A stretch of 64,000 bases of DNA from Pyxidicoccus sp. MSG2 (GCF_026626705.1 NZ_JAPNKC010000001.1:9814001-9878000), one strand, 5' to 3'. Positions 21,595 to 32,624 are shown, counted from the first letter of the stretch. The notes: a model not told the origin generated them from the letters alone. Made by a program: numbers and translations.

Positions 21595-22475
21595 GACGAC
21601 TTCCTGGAGAACAGGCGGGCGAGCAGGCCCACGCGGGTGGAAGGCTCATTGAGCCAGTCCGGCAGCAACGTGCGCCGGAGGATCTTCATTCGAGCGGAGC
21701 GGCCGATGACGTACCGCAGACGGGGGGAGGGGGACAGGGCGGCATGGCGGATGGTGCTGGCGACCTCGGAGAGGTCCCCGCCCATGGACTCCAGCCAGAG
21801 CGCCACGTCCGCCTCCATTCGCTGGGTGAGCGCGTAGTACGGCGACGCCGGGTCGAGCGCGCGGGCGGCGAGCTTGCGGTTCCGGGTGAGGATGGCCGTC
21901 TTGTAGAAGCCGCCGGGCTCGATGATGCAGACGGAGACTCCGAACGGGCGCAGCTCGTAGCGCAGCGACTCGCTGAGGCCCTCCACGGCCCACTTCGACG
22001 AGCAGTAGGCCGAGTACCCCGGGCCGGCGAACCGACCGGAGATGGACGAGACGTTGATGACGCGTCCGGAGCGCTGGCCGCGCAGGGTGGGCAGCACGGC
22101 GCGGGTGACGGCGGCGAGCCCGAAGAAGTTGGTCTCGAACTGGCTCCGCAGCTCCTCCTCGGAGAGGTCCTCGAAGAACCCATCCATGGCGAAGCCGGCG
22201 TTGTTGACGAGCACGTCCAGGCGGCCGTCCGCGGCGAGCACGCCGCGCACGGCCGAGTCGATGGAGGCGGGGTCCGTCACGTCCAGGCGAACCGTCTTCA
22301 CCTGCACGCCCGCCTGGCGGGCGGCCTCGAGCAGGTCCGCGGAGCGGGAGGGCTCGCGCATGGAGGCCCAGACCTGGAACCCGTTGCGAGCCAGCTCGAT
22401 GGAGGTGAAGAGGCCGATACCGCTGGATGCCCCGGTGACGAGAGCAACGGGTGCGGCCATCAGGAGCGGCTCCAT
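21591..22475 (-). CDS. Short-chain dehydrogenase/reductase (classical SDR)
   Basis: The protein has up to 294 residues. VTGASSGIG is at residues 13-21, LVNNAGF near 90, and YCSSKWAVEG supplies the catalytic Tyr-x-x-x-Lys. The C-terminal extension is rich in basic residues and hydrophobic. Two start codons are possible, 22475 and 22460; neither has a strong ribosome site, and the second gives the more usual short N-terminus (MAAPVALVTG). It is translationally coupled to the methyltransferase downstream. It is probably the promoter-proximal gene of the minus-strand tailoring set, divergent from the M28 peptidase, but a role unrelated to the NRPS is possible. Confidence 0.85.
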   Translation of the reverse strand: MEPLLMAAPVALVTGASSGIGLFTSIELARNGFQVWASMREPSRSADLLEAARQAGVQVKTVRLDVTDPASIDSAVRGVLAADGRLDVLVNNAGFAMDGFFEDLSEEELRSQFETNFFGLAAVTRAVLPTLRGQRSGRVINVSSISGRFAGPGYSAYCSSKWAVEGLSESLRYELRPFGVSVCIIEPGGFYKTAILTRNRKLAARALDPASPYYALTQRMEADVALWLESMGGDLSEVASTIRHAALSPSPRLRYVIGRSARMKILRRTLLPDWLNEPSTRVGLLARLFSRKSS

Positions 22476-22549
22476 CGGCGCCGGGGGCGCGCGGATTCGT
22501 GCTGCGTCGGCATGATATTGGGCGCGGAGGATTCAACAGAACTCCAGAC

Positions 22550-24856
22550 ATGGCCAGCGAAACCCTCGCATCGAAATTCCCTTCACTTCGAGCGTGGCTG
22601 TCCGCGCTCGCGGCCTTCGCACTGACGGTGTTGGCGGTGCTTCACGCCGCGCGGCCCACCGCGTCAGGCGCCGCGGACGCACCGGCGGACGCGTTCTCCG
22701 AGGCGCGCGCGCTGCCGCTGGTGCGGCACCTCACCGAGGACATCGGACTGAGGGTGGTGGGGACGGAGGGCTCCCGGCGTGCGTCGGAGGCGCTGGTGCG
22801 CCGGCTGCGCGAGATTCCGGGGCTGGAGGTCGAGGTGCAGGAGGTATCGGGGGGGCGGGTGGGTTGGAGGGCGCTCGACTACCGCGTGAGGAACGTGCTC
22901 GCCAGGCTGCCGGGTGGGTCGCCGGAGGCGCTGCTCCTGTCGGCGCACTACGACTCGCCGCCAGAGAGCGTGGGGGCGGCGGATGATGCGGCGGGTGTGG
23001 CGGTGATGGTGGAGGTGGCGCGGGCGCTCGCCGCGTCGGGCCGGCTGCCGCGCACGGTGGTCTTCAACTTCAACGAGGGGGAGGAGGAGGGGCTGCTCGG
23101 GGCGGACGGCTTCATGCGTCATCCATGGGCACGGGACGTGCGGGCCTTCATCAACCTGGAGGCCGCGGGAGCGCGGGGCAAGGCGCTGCTCTTCCAGGTG
23201 AGCGAGGGCGACGCCGTGATTGCCCGGGCGTACCAGCGGGCCTTCCCACAGCCGTGGGCGATGGCCGTCGCGCAGGACCTCTTCCAGGGTGGGTTGGTGC
23301 CGTCCGATACGGACTTCCGGGTGTACCAGGAGCACGGGCTGCGGGGCCTGGACCTCGCGTTCTACGAGGACGGGTACGCGTACCACTCGGCGCTGGACCG
23401 ACTGGAGCGGCTGGAGCCGGGTGGAATCCAGCAATTGGGCGAGGGCGTCCTGGCGCTGGTGCGTGAGTTGGCGCGGACGCCGCTGCGGACGGGTGGGGAC
23501 ACGTCCGAGCCGGTCGTCTTCTACGACGTGCTCGGCAGGTGGATGGTGGTCCACTCGCGCACGGCGGCGGTGGTGCTCGCGGCGGCAGTCACGTTGCTCG
23601 CGCTCGCAGTGTTGGGGGTGGGGCTGCGGCGTGGGGTGCTCCAGGGCAGGCGGCTGCTCGGTGGAGTGGGGCGGGGCGCGAGCATGCTGGTGGCGGGGGT
23701 GGCGGTCCCCGTGTTGGCCTCGCTGGGCCTGACGCTGCTGGGGCGGACGCATGGGTGGTACGCGCATCCCTGGCTGGCGGTGGTGGGCTTCGGCGCGCTG
23801 TCGCTGGCGGGTGGGGTGGGCGCGGGGGCGCTCGTGTCCCGTGGGCGGGGCGAGCCCGTGGAGGAGCGGGCGACGCACGGTGCGGCGGGGGCGGTGGTGC
23901 TCTGGCTGGTGGCTCTGTGGGCGCTGAGCGCTGCGGGGCTGGGGTCGGCGTACGTGGCGCTGTGGATGGCGGCGGGGGCGGCCCTGGTGCTCGTGGTGCG
24001 GATGTTCCTGCCACGTGTGGGGGTGCCGGTGCAGTGGTGGCTGCTGGTGCCGTCGCTGTGCGTGCTGGGGCAGTTCGTGCGGTGCATCCTGGTCTTCTTC
24101 ATCCCGGCCGCGGGCCGTATGTCGTTGGGGGTCTCGTTTGAACCGGTGATTGCGGGCGTCGTGGGGTTGGGGGGCGCGGCGGCGCTGCTGCTCGCGGCGG
24201 GGCCCGTGGAGGCCTCGGGTGCGCGGAAGCGGGTGCTGGGGGTTGTGGCGCTCGTGGGGGTGGCCGGGTGGGCCGCCATGGCGGTGGTCCCCGTCTACGA
24301 CGCGGAGCACCCGAAGCGGATCCGCGCGGAGCGCAAGGTGGGGGGGGAGGGGCAGCGCTGGAGCCTGCTGGACGAGGACGCTCCCGCGCTGGAGCACGCG
24401 CTGCGCGGGGGGGGCTGTTCCCGGGTGGATGCGGGCTGGAGAGGTGACGAGGCTTGTGAGAGCGCGCTGGAGCGTGCGCCTGCGGTGGACGCGGGCATGC
24501 GAGTGCTCTCGTCGGAGGGTGAGGCGGGAGGGCTGCGCACGGTGTCGTTGGAACTCGAGGCGCGGGGGGCCTTCGCCATCGACATCACGGTGCCTTCGCA
24601 GTCCGTGGTGGCATGGACCTCACCGCTGCCGCGGTTGTTCGCGCCGGAAGACCCGTACACGGTCCGCGTGATTGCCCCACCCGCGGAGGGATGGAAGACG
24701 ACGCTCACGCTGAAGGGGGACGGGCCGGTGCCCGTGTCCATCGAGCGGCGATACCTTGCGAATGGGGCACTTCAGACGAAGCTGGAGGCGATGCTCCAGC
24801 CGTGGACCACGGCGGACCTCGTCGTGGTGGAGACGGCGAGCGCGTCACTCCCGTGA
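22550..24856 (+). CDS. Membrane-bound M28 family metallopeptidase
   Basis: The 768-residue protein has an N-terminal membrane anchor (about residues 13-33, WLSALAAFALTVLAVLHAA). A M28 aminopeptidase domain follows, with the two-zinc ligands His133 in SAHYDS, Asp145 in AADDAAG, the Glu179-Glu180 pair in NEGEEEG and a distal His in YAYHSALDR. From about residue 335 there are roughly eight hydrophobic segments, then a C-terminal soluble domain. This architecture resembles the ER metallopeptidase 1 type and its bacterial relatives. The catalytic domain probably faces the periplasm, releasing N-terminal amino acids. The start at 22550 places the anchor at the N-terminus; GGAGG lies about 19 bases upstream, which is farther than usual. 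It sits next to tRNA-Leu and is likely core genome. Confidence 0.85.
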   Translation: MASETLASKFPSLRAWLSALAAFALTVLAVLHAARPTASGAADAPADAFSEARALPLVRHLTEDIGLRVVGTEGSRRASEALVRRLREIPGLEVEVQEVSGGRVGWRALDYRVRNVLARLPGGSPEALLLSAHYDSPPESVGAADDAAGVAVMVEVARALAASGRLPRTVVFNFNEGEEEGLLGADGFMRHPWARDVRAFINLEAAGARGKALLFQVSEGDAVIARAYQRAFPQPWAMAVAQDLFQGGLVPSDTDFRVYQEHGLRGLDLAFYEDGYAYHSALDRLERLEPGGIQQLGEGVLALVRELARTPLRTGGDTSEPVVFYDVLGRWMVVHSRTAAVVLAAAVTLLALAVLGVGLRRGVLQGRRLLGGVGRGASMLVAGVAVPVLASLGLTLLGRTHGWYAHPWLAVVGFGALSLAGGVGAGALVSRGRGEPVEERATHGAAGAVVLWLVALWALSAAGLGSAYVALWMAAGAALVLVVRMFLPRVGVPVQWWLLVPSLCVLGQFVRCILVFFIPAAGRMSLGVSFEPVIAGVVGLGGAAALLLAAGPVEASGARKRVLGVVALVGVAGWAAMAVVPVYDAEHPKRIRAERKVGGEGQRWSLLDEDAPALEHALRGGGCSRVDAGWRGDEACESALERAPAVDAGMRVLSSEGEAGGLRTVSLELEARGAFAIDITVPSQSVVAWTSPLPRLFAPEDPYTVRVIAPPAEGWKTTLTLKGDGPVPVSIERRYLANGALQTKLEAMLQPWTTADLVVVETASASLP

Positions 24857-24907
24857 GGACGGGGTGCAATGCGGAGGGGGGCTGAAGTAGGTTGCCGGCA
24901 AGTTGGC

Positions 24908-24993
24908 GCACGAGTGGCGGAACTGGCAGACGCAGCGGACTTAAAATCCGCTGACCCGCAAGGGTCGTCCGGGTTCGATCCCCGGCTCGTGCA
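24908..24993 (+). tRNA. trnL: tRNA-Leu (UAA anticodon)
   Basis: This is an 86-base class II tRNA. The acceptor arms GCACGAG and CTCGTGC pair perfectly, with A as discriminator. The anticodon loop is CTTAAAA with TAA at 24942-24944. A long variable arm (GACCCGCAAGGGTC) and a T arm with GGTTCGATCC follow. CCA is not encoded. Its 3' end is the insertion site of the island that follows. Confidence 0.97.
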
Positions 24994-24995
24994 CT
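24970..24995 (+). repeat. Left attachment-site core (attL) in the 3' end of tRNA-Leu
   Basis: A 26-bp sequence covering the T arm, the acceptor 3' strand and the first two bases after the tRNA is repeated exactly and directly at 45059-45084. Flanking bases differ on both sides. A 3' tRNA duplication of this kind is the usual footprint of integration by a tyrosine recombinase. Confidence 0.85.
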
Positions 24996-25339
24996 TCTAT
25001 TCGGCCAGAGGTATTGGGGATTTTTGGCTAAGTCGCGCATGTGACGCCAATGTGCCCACTGGCCGCTGCTGCAAGGCCCGCACGATGTCCCAACTGGCCT
25101 CGTCAGTCATGAGGCAGTTGCTCCGCCACTCAAGGCGGACGATGTCCGCACATGGCTGGCGGGGTCGGGAGCGAGGTAGGTCCGCTTGGCATGCCAGCAG
25201 GCACCCGAGCCCCTCAACTGCCGCTCATTCAGTGCGGCCACATCCCCTGGGGCGCATCCTCACGGGCAAGAGCCAGTGCGTCGGCTTCGGTCAGGCAGTG
25301 TCCAAAGCTTCAGCGACTAGACGATGAAGGGAGGCGTCC
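24996..25339. other. 344-bp non-coding left end of the island
   Basis: No convincing gene or RNA is visible between attL and the HExxH gene. Short frames exist on both strands but lack ribosome sites and family motifs. A strong ribosome-binding site (GGGAGG at 25329-25334) at the right edge serves the next gene. Remnants of an ancestral integrase could lie here, but I could not recognise any. Confidence 0.5.
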
Positions 25340-26506
25340 TTGGATCCGAAAGCCCTACTGCTGCGGGCGTTATCCACGCCCTATGAGGCCCTTGACCCTC
25401 GGGTGATCGACTTCGCGGGACAGAGCACGTCGGTGCAGCCCGTTCGCCCTTTTCTGGACCAGTGCCGGGCGCGTCTGGAATCAGCGGGTGGCGCCGGCCT
25501 GTGCGCGGTATTGGAGGAGTGGTTGGTTCCGGACCGGCGCTTCGACACGGCCTGGGATCCGATATTCGGTACCGTCCGGAGGCTCAGGCGGGACAAGACG
25601 ACAGAAGACCTCGAGCGTCACGCCGCCACGCTCGGGTTGAAACTGCACGCGGAGGGCTTCATCGAAGGGGAGTGGCGCTTGTCGCTGGGCGGCCAACACC
25701 GGCTGCTGTGGGGGACATGGCTGCTGCCACCGGCAGAGGAGGTGGCCGTGAGGGCTCGTTCCAACGAAGTCTCGCTGGACCTTCGGCTCGGGGACGCCAT
25801 CCGTCGTGTCGAGGGCCGGCGCTCCGGCGCGAAGTGGGTGCTGGATGGGGCGGACCCGTTGGCGGTCATCGAGGATCCACGCTTCCCCGTGGCGTTCCTC
25901 CCTCCCTCTCTGCTCGTCGGGAGCGAGTACGACGCAATCCGCGCGACGGTTGCCACCGACGTACCCGACACCTTCCGGGCTGCTTGGTCGGAGGCCCTCA
26001 CCCTGCTGAGCCAGCACGCCCCCAGGTTCTCACCCTGGGTGAAGCGCTTCATCCGGAACATCATCCTGTTGCGCAATGAAGACGGAGCCCTCCGCAGCAA
26101 CAGCTATCCCGATCTCCCCGGGCAAATCCAGATGTCCATGTCAGACAACCCTGCGGCCATTGCGGAGATGCTCATCCACGAGGCTTGTCATCAGCACTTC
26201 TTCCTGGCGAACCGTTTCGGGCCGGTGCACGACGGCTCGGACGACACGCTCTACTGGTCCCCCGTGCAGCAGCGAGGCCGGCACATCCGCTACATTCTCT
26301 TCGCGTACCACGCGTTCGCCAACGTCGTGCTCTATTACCGCGCTTGCCGCGCTGCCGGAATCGAGCCGCGTGACGGATTCTACGAGCGAGAGGAGCCACA
26401 GCTTCTCCCCCAGCTGAAAGAGCTGGAGAGACCGCTGCGTGAGAGTCCCGCCCTGACCCCGCTAGGGCGTAACCTGTTCGAGCCCTTGAGCACCCGGATT
26501 CACTGA
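25340..26506 (+). CDS. HExxH-motif protein of the putative peptide beta-hydroxylase type (RiPP tailoring)
   Basis: The 388-residue protein starts at TTG, chosen because GGGAGG lies about seven bases upstream. The signature is IHEACHQHFFLANRF, with His280, Glu281 and His284. This fits the HExxH family that accompanies radical SAM/SPASM maturases of the FxsB type and was formerly called HEXXH motif domain. Members have been reported to be alpha-ketoglutarate-dependent peptide beta-hydroxylases rather than proteases. There is no signal peptide or membrane segment, so it acts in the cytoplasm, presumably on the precursor peptide encoded at 27974-28138. It is convergent with the first radical SAM gene, 47 bases away, so it is transcribed separately. 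A protease role cannot be excluded from the motif alone. Confidence 0.72.
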   Translation: MDPKALLLRALSTPYEALDPRVIDFAGQSTSVQPVRPFLDQCRARLESAGGAGLCAVLEEWLVPDRRFDTAWDPIFGTVRRLRRDKTTEDLERHAATLGLKLHAEGFIEGEWRLSLGGQHRLLWGTWLLPPAEEVAVRARSNEVSLDLRLGDAIRRVEGRRSGAKWVLDGADPLAVIEDPRFPVAFLPPSLLVGSEYDAIRATVATDVPDTFRAAWSEALTLLSQHAPRFSPWVKRFIRNIILLRNEDGALRSNSYPDLPGQIQMSMSDNPAAIAEMLIHEACHQHFFLANRFGPVHDGSDDTLYWSPVQQRGRHIRYILFAYHAFANVVLYYRACRAAGIEPRDGFYEREEPQLLPQLKELERPLRESPALTPLGRNLFEPLSTRIH

Positions 26507-26553
26507 GTCCGTCCAGTGACACAGCTCTTCGCCGGGAGGGCCGCAGCGGGTGC

Positions 26554-27813
26554 TCAGCCGTTGGCAGCCCGCCGCTCGAAGACGGCCTGGGGTTGCATCA
26601 GGTTTCGCTCCAGCAAGGCCTTCGCACGCTCATAACTCAGCGGCACAAGGCCGACCTTCTCCCGGGTCGCGGGCGTCATCTGTTCGAGCACCCTGTTCTG
26701 GATGTGGGTGACGAGCTTCATCAAGTCCTTGCAGTACACCGAGGGATTGTCGAAACCGTTCTTCTTGCTGAAGCGGTGGGGCAGATACCCGCCGCCGCAC
26801 ACCTCGTGGACCGGGCACTGCTTACAGGTGTCGCTCAGGCTCTGGCCGCTCAGGTGATAGTCCCTGGCCAGTTCGGTGTTCAGCGCCTCATCGAACTCAT
26901 GTGTCAGCACGTTGGCGCCGAGCTTGGTGAAGCCGTCGCCGCAGATGGTCAGCGAGCCGACCGGCTCGATACCCCCGTCCGTTTCGATCACCAGGACTTC
27001 ATTCTTACTCGGCCCGAACGTGTCCAGGACCGACTGTCCCCCCAGTAGCTCGGTCATGATCTCCTGGAAGAAGCGGATCCTTATCGTGACGGGTCTTTCG
27101 AGGAACCATCGGTCGAAGATGGCGATCAACCAGTCGGCATATGGCGCGTCGGAGCTGCCCCATCCAAGGTATGGCCGGTCATGGGTCGCCTCGGGCAGGA
27201 GGAAGTCCACCGTCCTGACGCCCAACTCCTTCAGGTGCTCGTACACTGCGATGGGATCAGACTGGATGTTGATGACGCTAAGGATGCTCAGCGGAATGCG
27301 GACGTGCGGGGACGCGAGGACCGTGTCGATACCTCGCCGTGCGGCGTCATAGGAGCCCCGGCCAGCGTGATCCACCCGGTACTTGTCATTGACCTCCCGG
27401 GGACCATCCAGGCTGATGCCGATACGGACCTTGAGCGAAGCCAGGAGGCTGCACCACTCGTCCGTCAGCAACGTCCCATTGGTCTGCAAGGTAAAGACTG
27501 GCGTCACGTCGGGCAGCAAGATACGTCGGGCCTCCTCCACGAAGTGGGAATAGAACTCCGGGCCGGCCAGCAGCGGCTCTCCGCCGTGAAAGATGAAGAG
27601 GAAGGACTTCACTCCGTGCTGCAGGCAATGGGACCGCACCCGTTGCAGTAGAGCGCTCACCACCTTGCGAGACATCGTCTTGGGCTGCCGTTTCCAGGTG
27701 CTATCACCGAGGTTGTACACGTAGCAGTACGTGCAGTTGAGGTTGCACCGGCTGGCGACCTTGAGCACCAGCATCTGCACCCGCATGTCGGACGAAGCTT
27801 CCTTGGAACGCAT
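26554..27813 (-). CDS. Radical SAM/SPASM peptide maturase 1 (FxsB-like)
   Basis: The 419-residue protein has the radical SAM cluster motif CNLNCTYC (Cys23, Cys27, Cys30), then FHGGEPLL and a SAM-binding GISLDGP segment. A C-terminal SPASM region, CKQCPVHEVCGGGYLPHR with a later Cys in NPSVYC, binds auxiliary iron-sulfur clusters. The CGGGYLPHRF...NGFDNPSVYC layout is typical of FxsB-like enzymes, which form C-C links on aromatic residues of peptides. The start at 27813 (MRSKEASSDM) is chosen because longer versions extend into the hairpin upstream. The precursor gene is 160 bases upstream on the same strand, with an intrinsic terminator-like hairpin between. The likely role is to install one cross-link in the precursor core. 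A paralogue lies at 28863-30110. Confidence 0.9.
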   Translation of the reverse strand: MRSKEASSDMRVQMLVLKVASRCNLNCTYCYVYNLGDSTWKRQPKTMSRKVVSALLQRVRSHCLQHGVKSFLFIFHGGEPLLAGPEFYSHFVEEARRILLPDVTPVFTLQTNGTLLTDEWCSLLASLKVRIGISLDGPREVNDKYRVDHAGRGSYDAARRGIDTVLASPHVRIPLSILSVINIQSDPIAVYEHLKELGVRTVDFLLPEATHDRPYLGWGSSDAPYADWLIAIFDRWFLERPVTIRIRFFQEIMTELLGGQSVLDTFGPSKNEVLVIETDGGIEPVGSLTICGDGFTKLGANVLTHEFDEALNTELARDYHLSGQSLSDTCKQCPVHEVCGGGYLPHRFSKKNGFDNPSVYCKDLMKLVTHIQNRVLEQMTPATREKVGLVPLSYERAKALLERNLMQPQAVFERRAANG

Positions 27814-27891
27814 TGGCGGCTCTCTTCTGCTCTGTGGATTTGCTCGCGCGAGTCTTCCGGCGCGAGGCTCCAGCCTCGTAAAGCCAGGCAC

Positions 27892-27946
27892 TAAAAAATG
27901 CGGCGACAGGCCTGGCGTGCTTGGCGCACATCCGGCTTGTCGCCGC
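27892..27946 (-). terminator. Intrinsic terminator or attenuator between precursor and maturase
   Basis: On the minus strand GCGGCGACA (27946-27938) and TGTCGCCGC (27908-27900) form a 9-bp GC-rich stem with a 29-base loop, followed directly by ATTTTTT (27899-27893). It lies after the precursor stop and before the maturase start. Partial read-through would give more precursor than enzyme, a common arrangement in RiPP operons. The large loop makes it weaker than a classical terminator. Confidence 0.65.
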
Positions 27947-27973
27947 TATTGCTACAACACGGAAGCAGGGCGA

Positions 27974-28138
27974 TTAAGCCTTGCTCCACTTGGCGTAGCC
28001 GCCAATCTCAAGCCAATCAGCCTCGACTTCATCAGCGCTCTCCAGCAGACCGGCGTACACCGTCTTGAGCACGTCGTTGTCGATCTCCTCGAGTTCCACC
28101 TTCTTCGCCTCGGCCTGGTCCGTCACCTTGAACTTCAT
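27974..28138 (-). CDS. RiPP precursor peptide, 54 residues, predicted core YAKWSKA
   Basis: The short gene starts at ATG 28138 with AGGAG six bases upstream (28149-28145) and ends at TAA. The first about 47 residues are charged and helical (MKFKVTDQAEAKKVELEEID at the start), like a leader. The tail is DWLEIGG then YAKWSKA at the C-terminus. Gly46-Gly47 is a candidate cleavage site for the C39 exporter encoded nearby. Hydrophobic leader spacing (Ile45, Leu43, Trp42) is not the textbook pattern. The seven-residue core has two aromatic-X-Lys triplets, YAK and WSK. Such triplets are substrates for radical SAM enzymes that join an aromatic ring to a side-chain beta-carbon two residues later; W-S-K is cross-linked in darobactin. 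Residue positions would be Tyr48-Lys50 and Trp51-Lys53. Position, size, ribosome site and promoter all support expression, but the exact modification is inference. Confidence 0.78.
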   Translation of the reverse strand: MKFKVTDQAEAKKVELEEIDNDVLKTVYAGLLESADEVEADWLEIGGYAKWSKA

Positions 28139-28192
28139 GGCTGTCTCCTGCGGTTCATCCTTCGGGGAAATTGATTGAAGGAGTGATGTCTA

Positions 28193-28222
28193 TCTATCGT
28201 GCAAGTCCTGATGAGTTGTCAA
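28193..28222 (-). promoter_or_regulatory. Putative sigma-70-type promoter of the precursor gene
   Basis: On the minus strand a perfect TTGACA (28222-28217) is followed after 17-18 bases by CGATAGA (28199-28193) as a poor -10 element. It lies about 55-80 bases upstream of the precursor ATG in a locally AT-richer stretch. It suggests that precursor and maturase 1 have their own start, separate from the upstream maturase 2 and exporter genes. Confidence 0.5.
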
Positions 28223-28862
28223 GACGGCCAAATTCTTGTCATGAGTATGCTTTCTCGTCAGGCAGCCAAGCGTGAGCGACGTTTCCGCCCACCTGTGGCT
28301 CAGCAGGGTGTAACGGAAGCGGCACGCACGGAGTCGTCCCCACATCCTGGGCAGATGGCGTCACGAAAGCCGCGATGTATGTGAATGGGCTTGGAGCGGT
28401 GGCGTTCGCGACAGCAGTTGCTCGACCGTCATCCCGGGCAACAACTGGTGGCCCATGCGGTGCCGGTGTGTGCTGGCCTGCGCGTACAGCTTGCCATACT
28501 GGCCGCCGGTTCCTGCTCCATGTCTGCGGGGCCTCGCTGAAGCATGGCTCCCTCGGGTCTCGGAGCGGCTCTTCACCGAAAGAATCGCGGCAGTGAAGGG
28601 GCACCTTCTCGTGCACGGAGCTGTGGGCGAAGGCGGTCACCACTGTGGACGGCGGGCCCTGCTCGACGAGAGCGCCAGGATTGGGAGCCCGGCGGACGCA
28701 CACGGCTGGCGCGCGAGCCCTCCTCGAAGTGCCCTCCCGCGCCTGCGCTTCGCGGAGGCCGCCTTGCGTGCCCGTTTGGCAGTATCTTCTGCATCACGCG
28801 GCACTTGGTACGCGCGCCAGCCAGGCGGCTGGCGGGTGCCTGGCCGCGAGAAGCGGAGTCGC
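28223..28862. other. 640-bp stretch without a recognisable gene
   Basis: Open frames occur on both strands because of GC content, but none has a ribosome site plus a family motif. I looked for a second precursor for maturase 2, meaning a short minus-strand gene with Gly-Gly and aromatic-X-X repeats near its end, and saw none. The region may be a decayed gene. Confidence 0.45.
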
Positions 28863-30110
28863 CTAGAGGCGTGCCCCGCCCAGGGACATCTGCTGTGTCA
28901 CGGCGGCGAGTAGATGCTTGGCGTTGTCGTAGGTCAGCGGCGTCAGTCCCAGCTTGACGCGAGCAGTGCCGGGGAGTTGCTCAAGCACCCTGTTCTGGAC
29001 ATGGGTGATGAGCTTCATCAGGTCCTTGCAGTACACCGAGGGGTTATCGAACCCGTTCTTCTGGCTGTGGCGATGGGGCAGGTACCCTCCGCCGCAGACT
29101 TCCTGGATGGGACACTTCGAGCAGGTCGCGCACAGCTTCTCGCCGCTGAGGTTGTAGGCAGAGGCAAGCTCGGTGTTCAGTGCGTCGTCGAACTCGCTCC
29201 TGAGGACATTCGCGCCAAGCTTGGTGAAGCCGTTGCCGCATACCTTGAGCGAGCCGATGGGCTCGATGCTGCCATCCGCCTCCACCACCAGCACCTCGTT
29301 GCGGTTGGTGCCGAGGCTGTCAATCGTGGACTTCTTGCCGAGAACCTGGCTGATGATGCCATTGAAGACGCGGATCTTCATTGGCACCGGCTTCTCGTGG
29401 AACCACCGGTCGAAGATCTGGATGAGCCAGTCGGCGTAGGGCGTCTCGGAGCCGGCCTTGACGGGGTAGGGCCGATCATGCGTCGCTTCCGGGAGCAGGA
29501 AGTCCACCGCGGAGAGGCCTATCGACTTGAAGTGCTCGTAGATGGCCACCGGGTCGGTGTCGGGGTTGATGACCGTCAGGAGCGAAGGGGCACTCTGGAT
29601 GTGCGGGGAGCTCTTGACAACCTCGATGCCTCGCCGGACGGCGGCGTAGGAGCCCTTTCCGGCGTGGTCCACCCGTGTCAGGTCGTTGATTTCCGGTGGG
29701 CCGTCCAGGCTGATGCCGATGCTGATGCCCAGTTCCGAGAAGAGCCTGCACCACTCCTCGGTGAGCAGCGTCCCATTGGTCTGCAGAGTGAAGACGGGGG
29801 CCACCTCCGGCTCCAGGACGCGCTTGGCCTCAGTCACGAAGTCGATGAAGAATTGCTGCCCGCACAGCAACGGTTCCCCTCCGTGGAAGACGAACACGAA
29901 GACAGGGAGTTTGTGGCGCAGTGCGTGTGTCCTAACCCGTTGAATCAGGCTCCTCATTACATGGGGAGGCATGACCTTGGGCTGCTGCTTCCAGGTGTTG
30001 TCCCCCACATTGTAAACATAGCAGTAGGTACAGTTCAGGTTGCAGCGGCTGGCGACCTTGAGCACCAGCAGCTTGACCTTGAGGGCATTTGATTCGTCCT
30101 GGGGCGTCAT
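28863..30110 (-). CDS. Radical SAM/SPASM peptide maturase 2 (FxsB-like paralogue)
   Basis: The 415-residue protein closely parallels maturase 1 over its whole length. It has CNLNCTYC (Cys23, Cys27, Cys30), FHGGEPLL, GISLDGPPEIND, and a SPASM tail with CSKCPIQEVCGGGYLPHR and NPSVYC. All cluster ligands seen in the paralogue are kept, so both should be active. Clear differences lie in the region around residues 180-280 and at both termini. No precursor is visible directly upstream (the 198-base gap to the exporter stop holds none), so it probably acts on the peptide at 27974-28138, perhaps on the other aromatic-X-Lys triplet. AAGGAA precedes the ATG. Confidence 0.9.
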   Translation of the reverse strand: MTPQDESNALKVKLLVLKVASRCNLNCTYCYVYNVGDNTWKQQPKVMPPHVMRSLIQRVRTHALRHKLPVFVFVFHGGEPLLCGQQFFIDFVTEAKRVLEPEVAPVFTLQTNGTLLTEEWCRLFSELGISIGISLDGPPEINDLTRVDHAGKGSYAAVRRGIEVVKSSPHIQSAPSLLTVINPDTDPVAIYEHFKSIGLSAVDFLLPEATHDRPYPVKAGSETPYADWLIQIFDRWFHEKPVPMKIRVFNGIISQVLGKKSTIDSLGTNRNEVLVVEADGSIEPIGSLKVCGNGFTKLGANVLRSEFDDALNTELASAYNLSGEKLCATCSKCPIQEVCGGGYLPHRHSQKNGFDNPSVYCKDLMKLITHVQNRVLEQLPGTARVKLGLTPLTYDNAKHLLAAVTQQMSLGGARL

Positions 30111-30308
30111 TGGCTTGTTCCTTTGCCGTTGAAGGGGGATGAAAGACTCTAGACGGCTGATAGGGATTCCCGAGCAGATGGCCGTGGGAGGTCATGGCTC
30201 CCTGCTTGCTCTTCCCAATCGGTGGATGGGGCCCGCACGGCCCCGCTGCACCTTCGTGGAATGCGAGGCCAATCAAGGTGCGTGAGTGGGCCTTTGACAG
30301 ACAGTCAG

Positions 30309-32613
<2,305 letters not shown>

Positions 32614-32624
<11 letters not shown>

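Noticed and set aside
27974..28138. Classification of the precursor as a darobactin or FxSxx-COOH peptide
   Set aside because: It shares only W-S-K with the darobactin core, and its last five residues do not fit F-x-S-x-x. The maturases are FxsB-like, but the substrate end is different, so I keep it as a new type.
30111..30308. Possible second RiPP precursor upstream of maturase 2
   Set aside because: The only short frame (from 30194, MTSHGHLL) runs into maturase 2 in another frame and lacks Gly-Gly and aromatic-X-X motifs.
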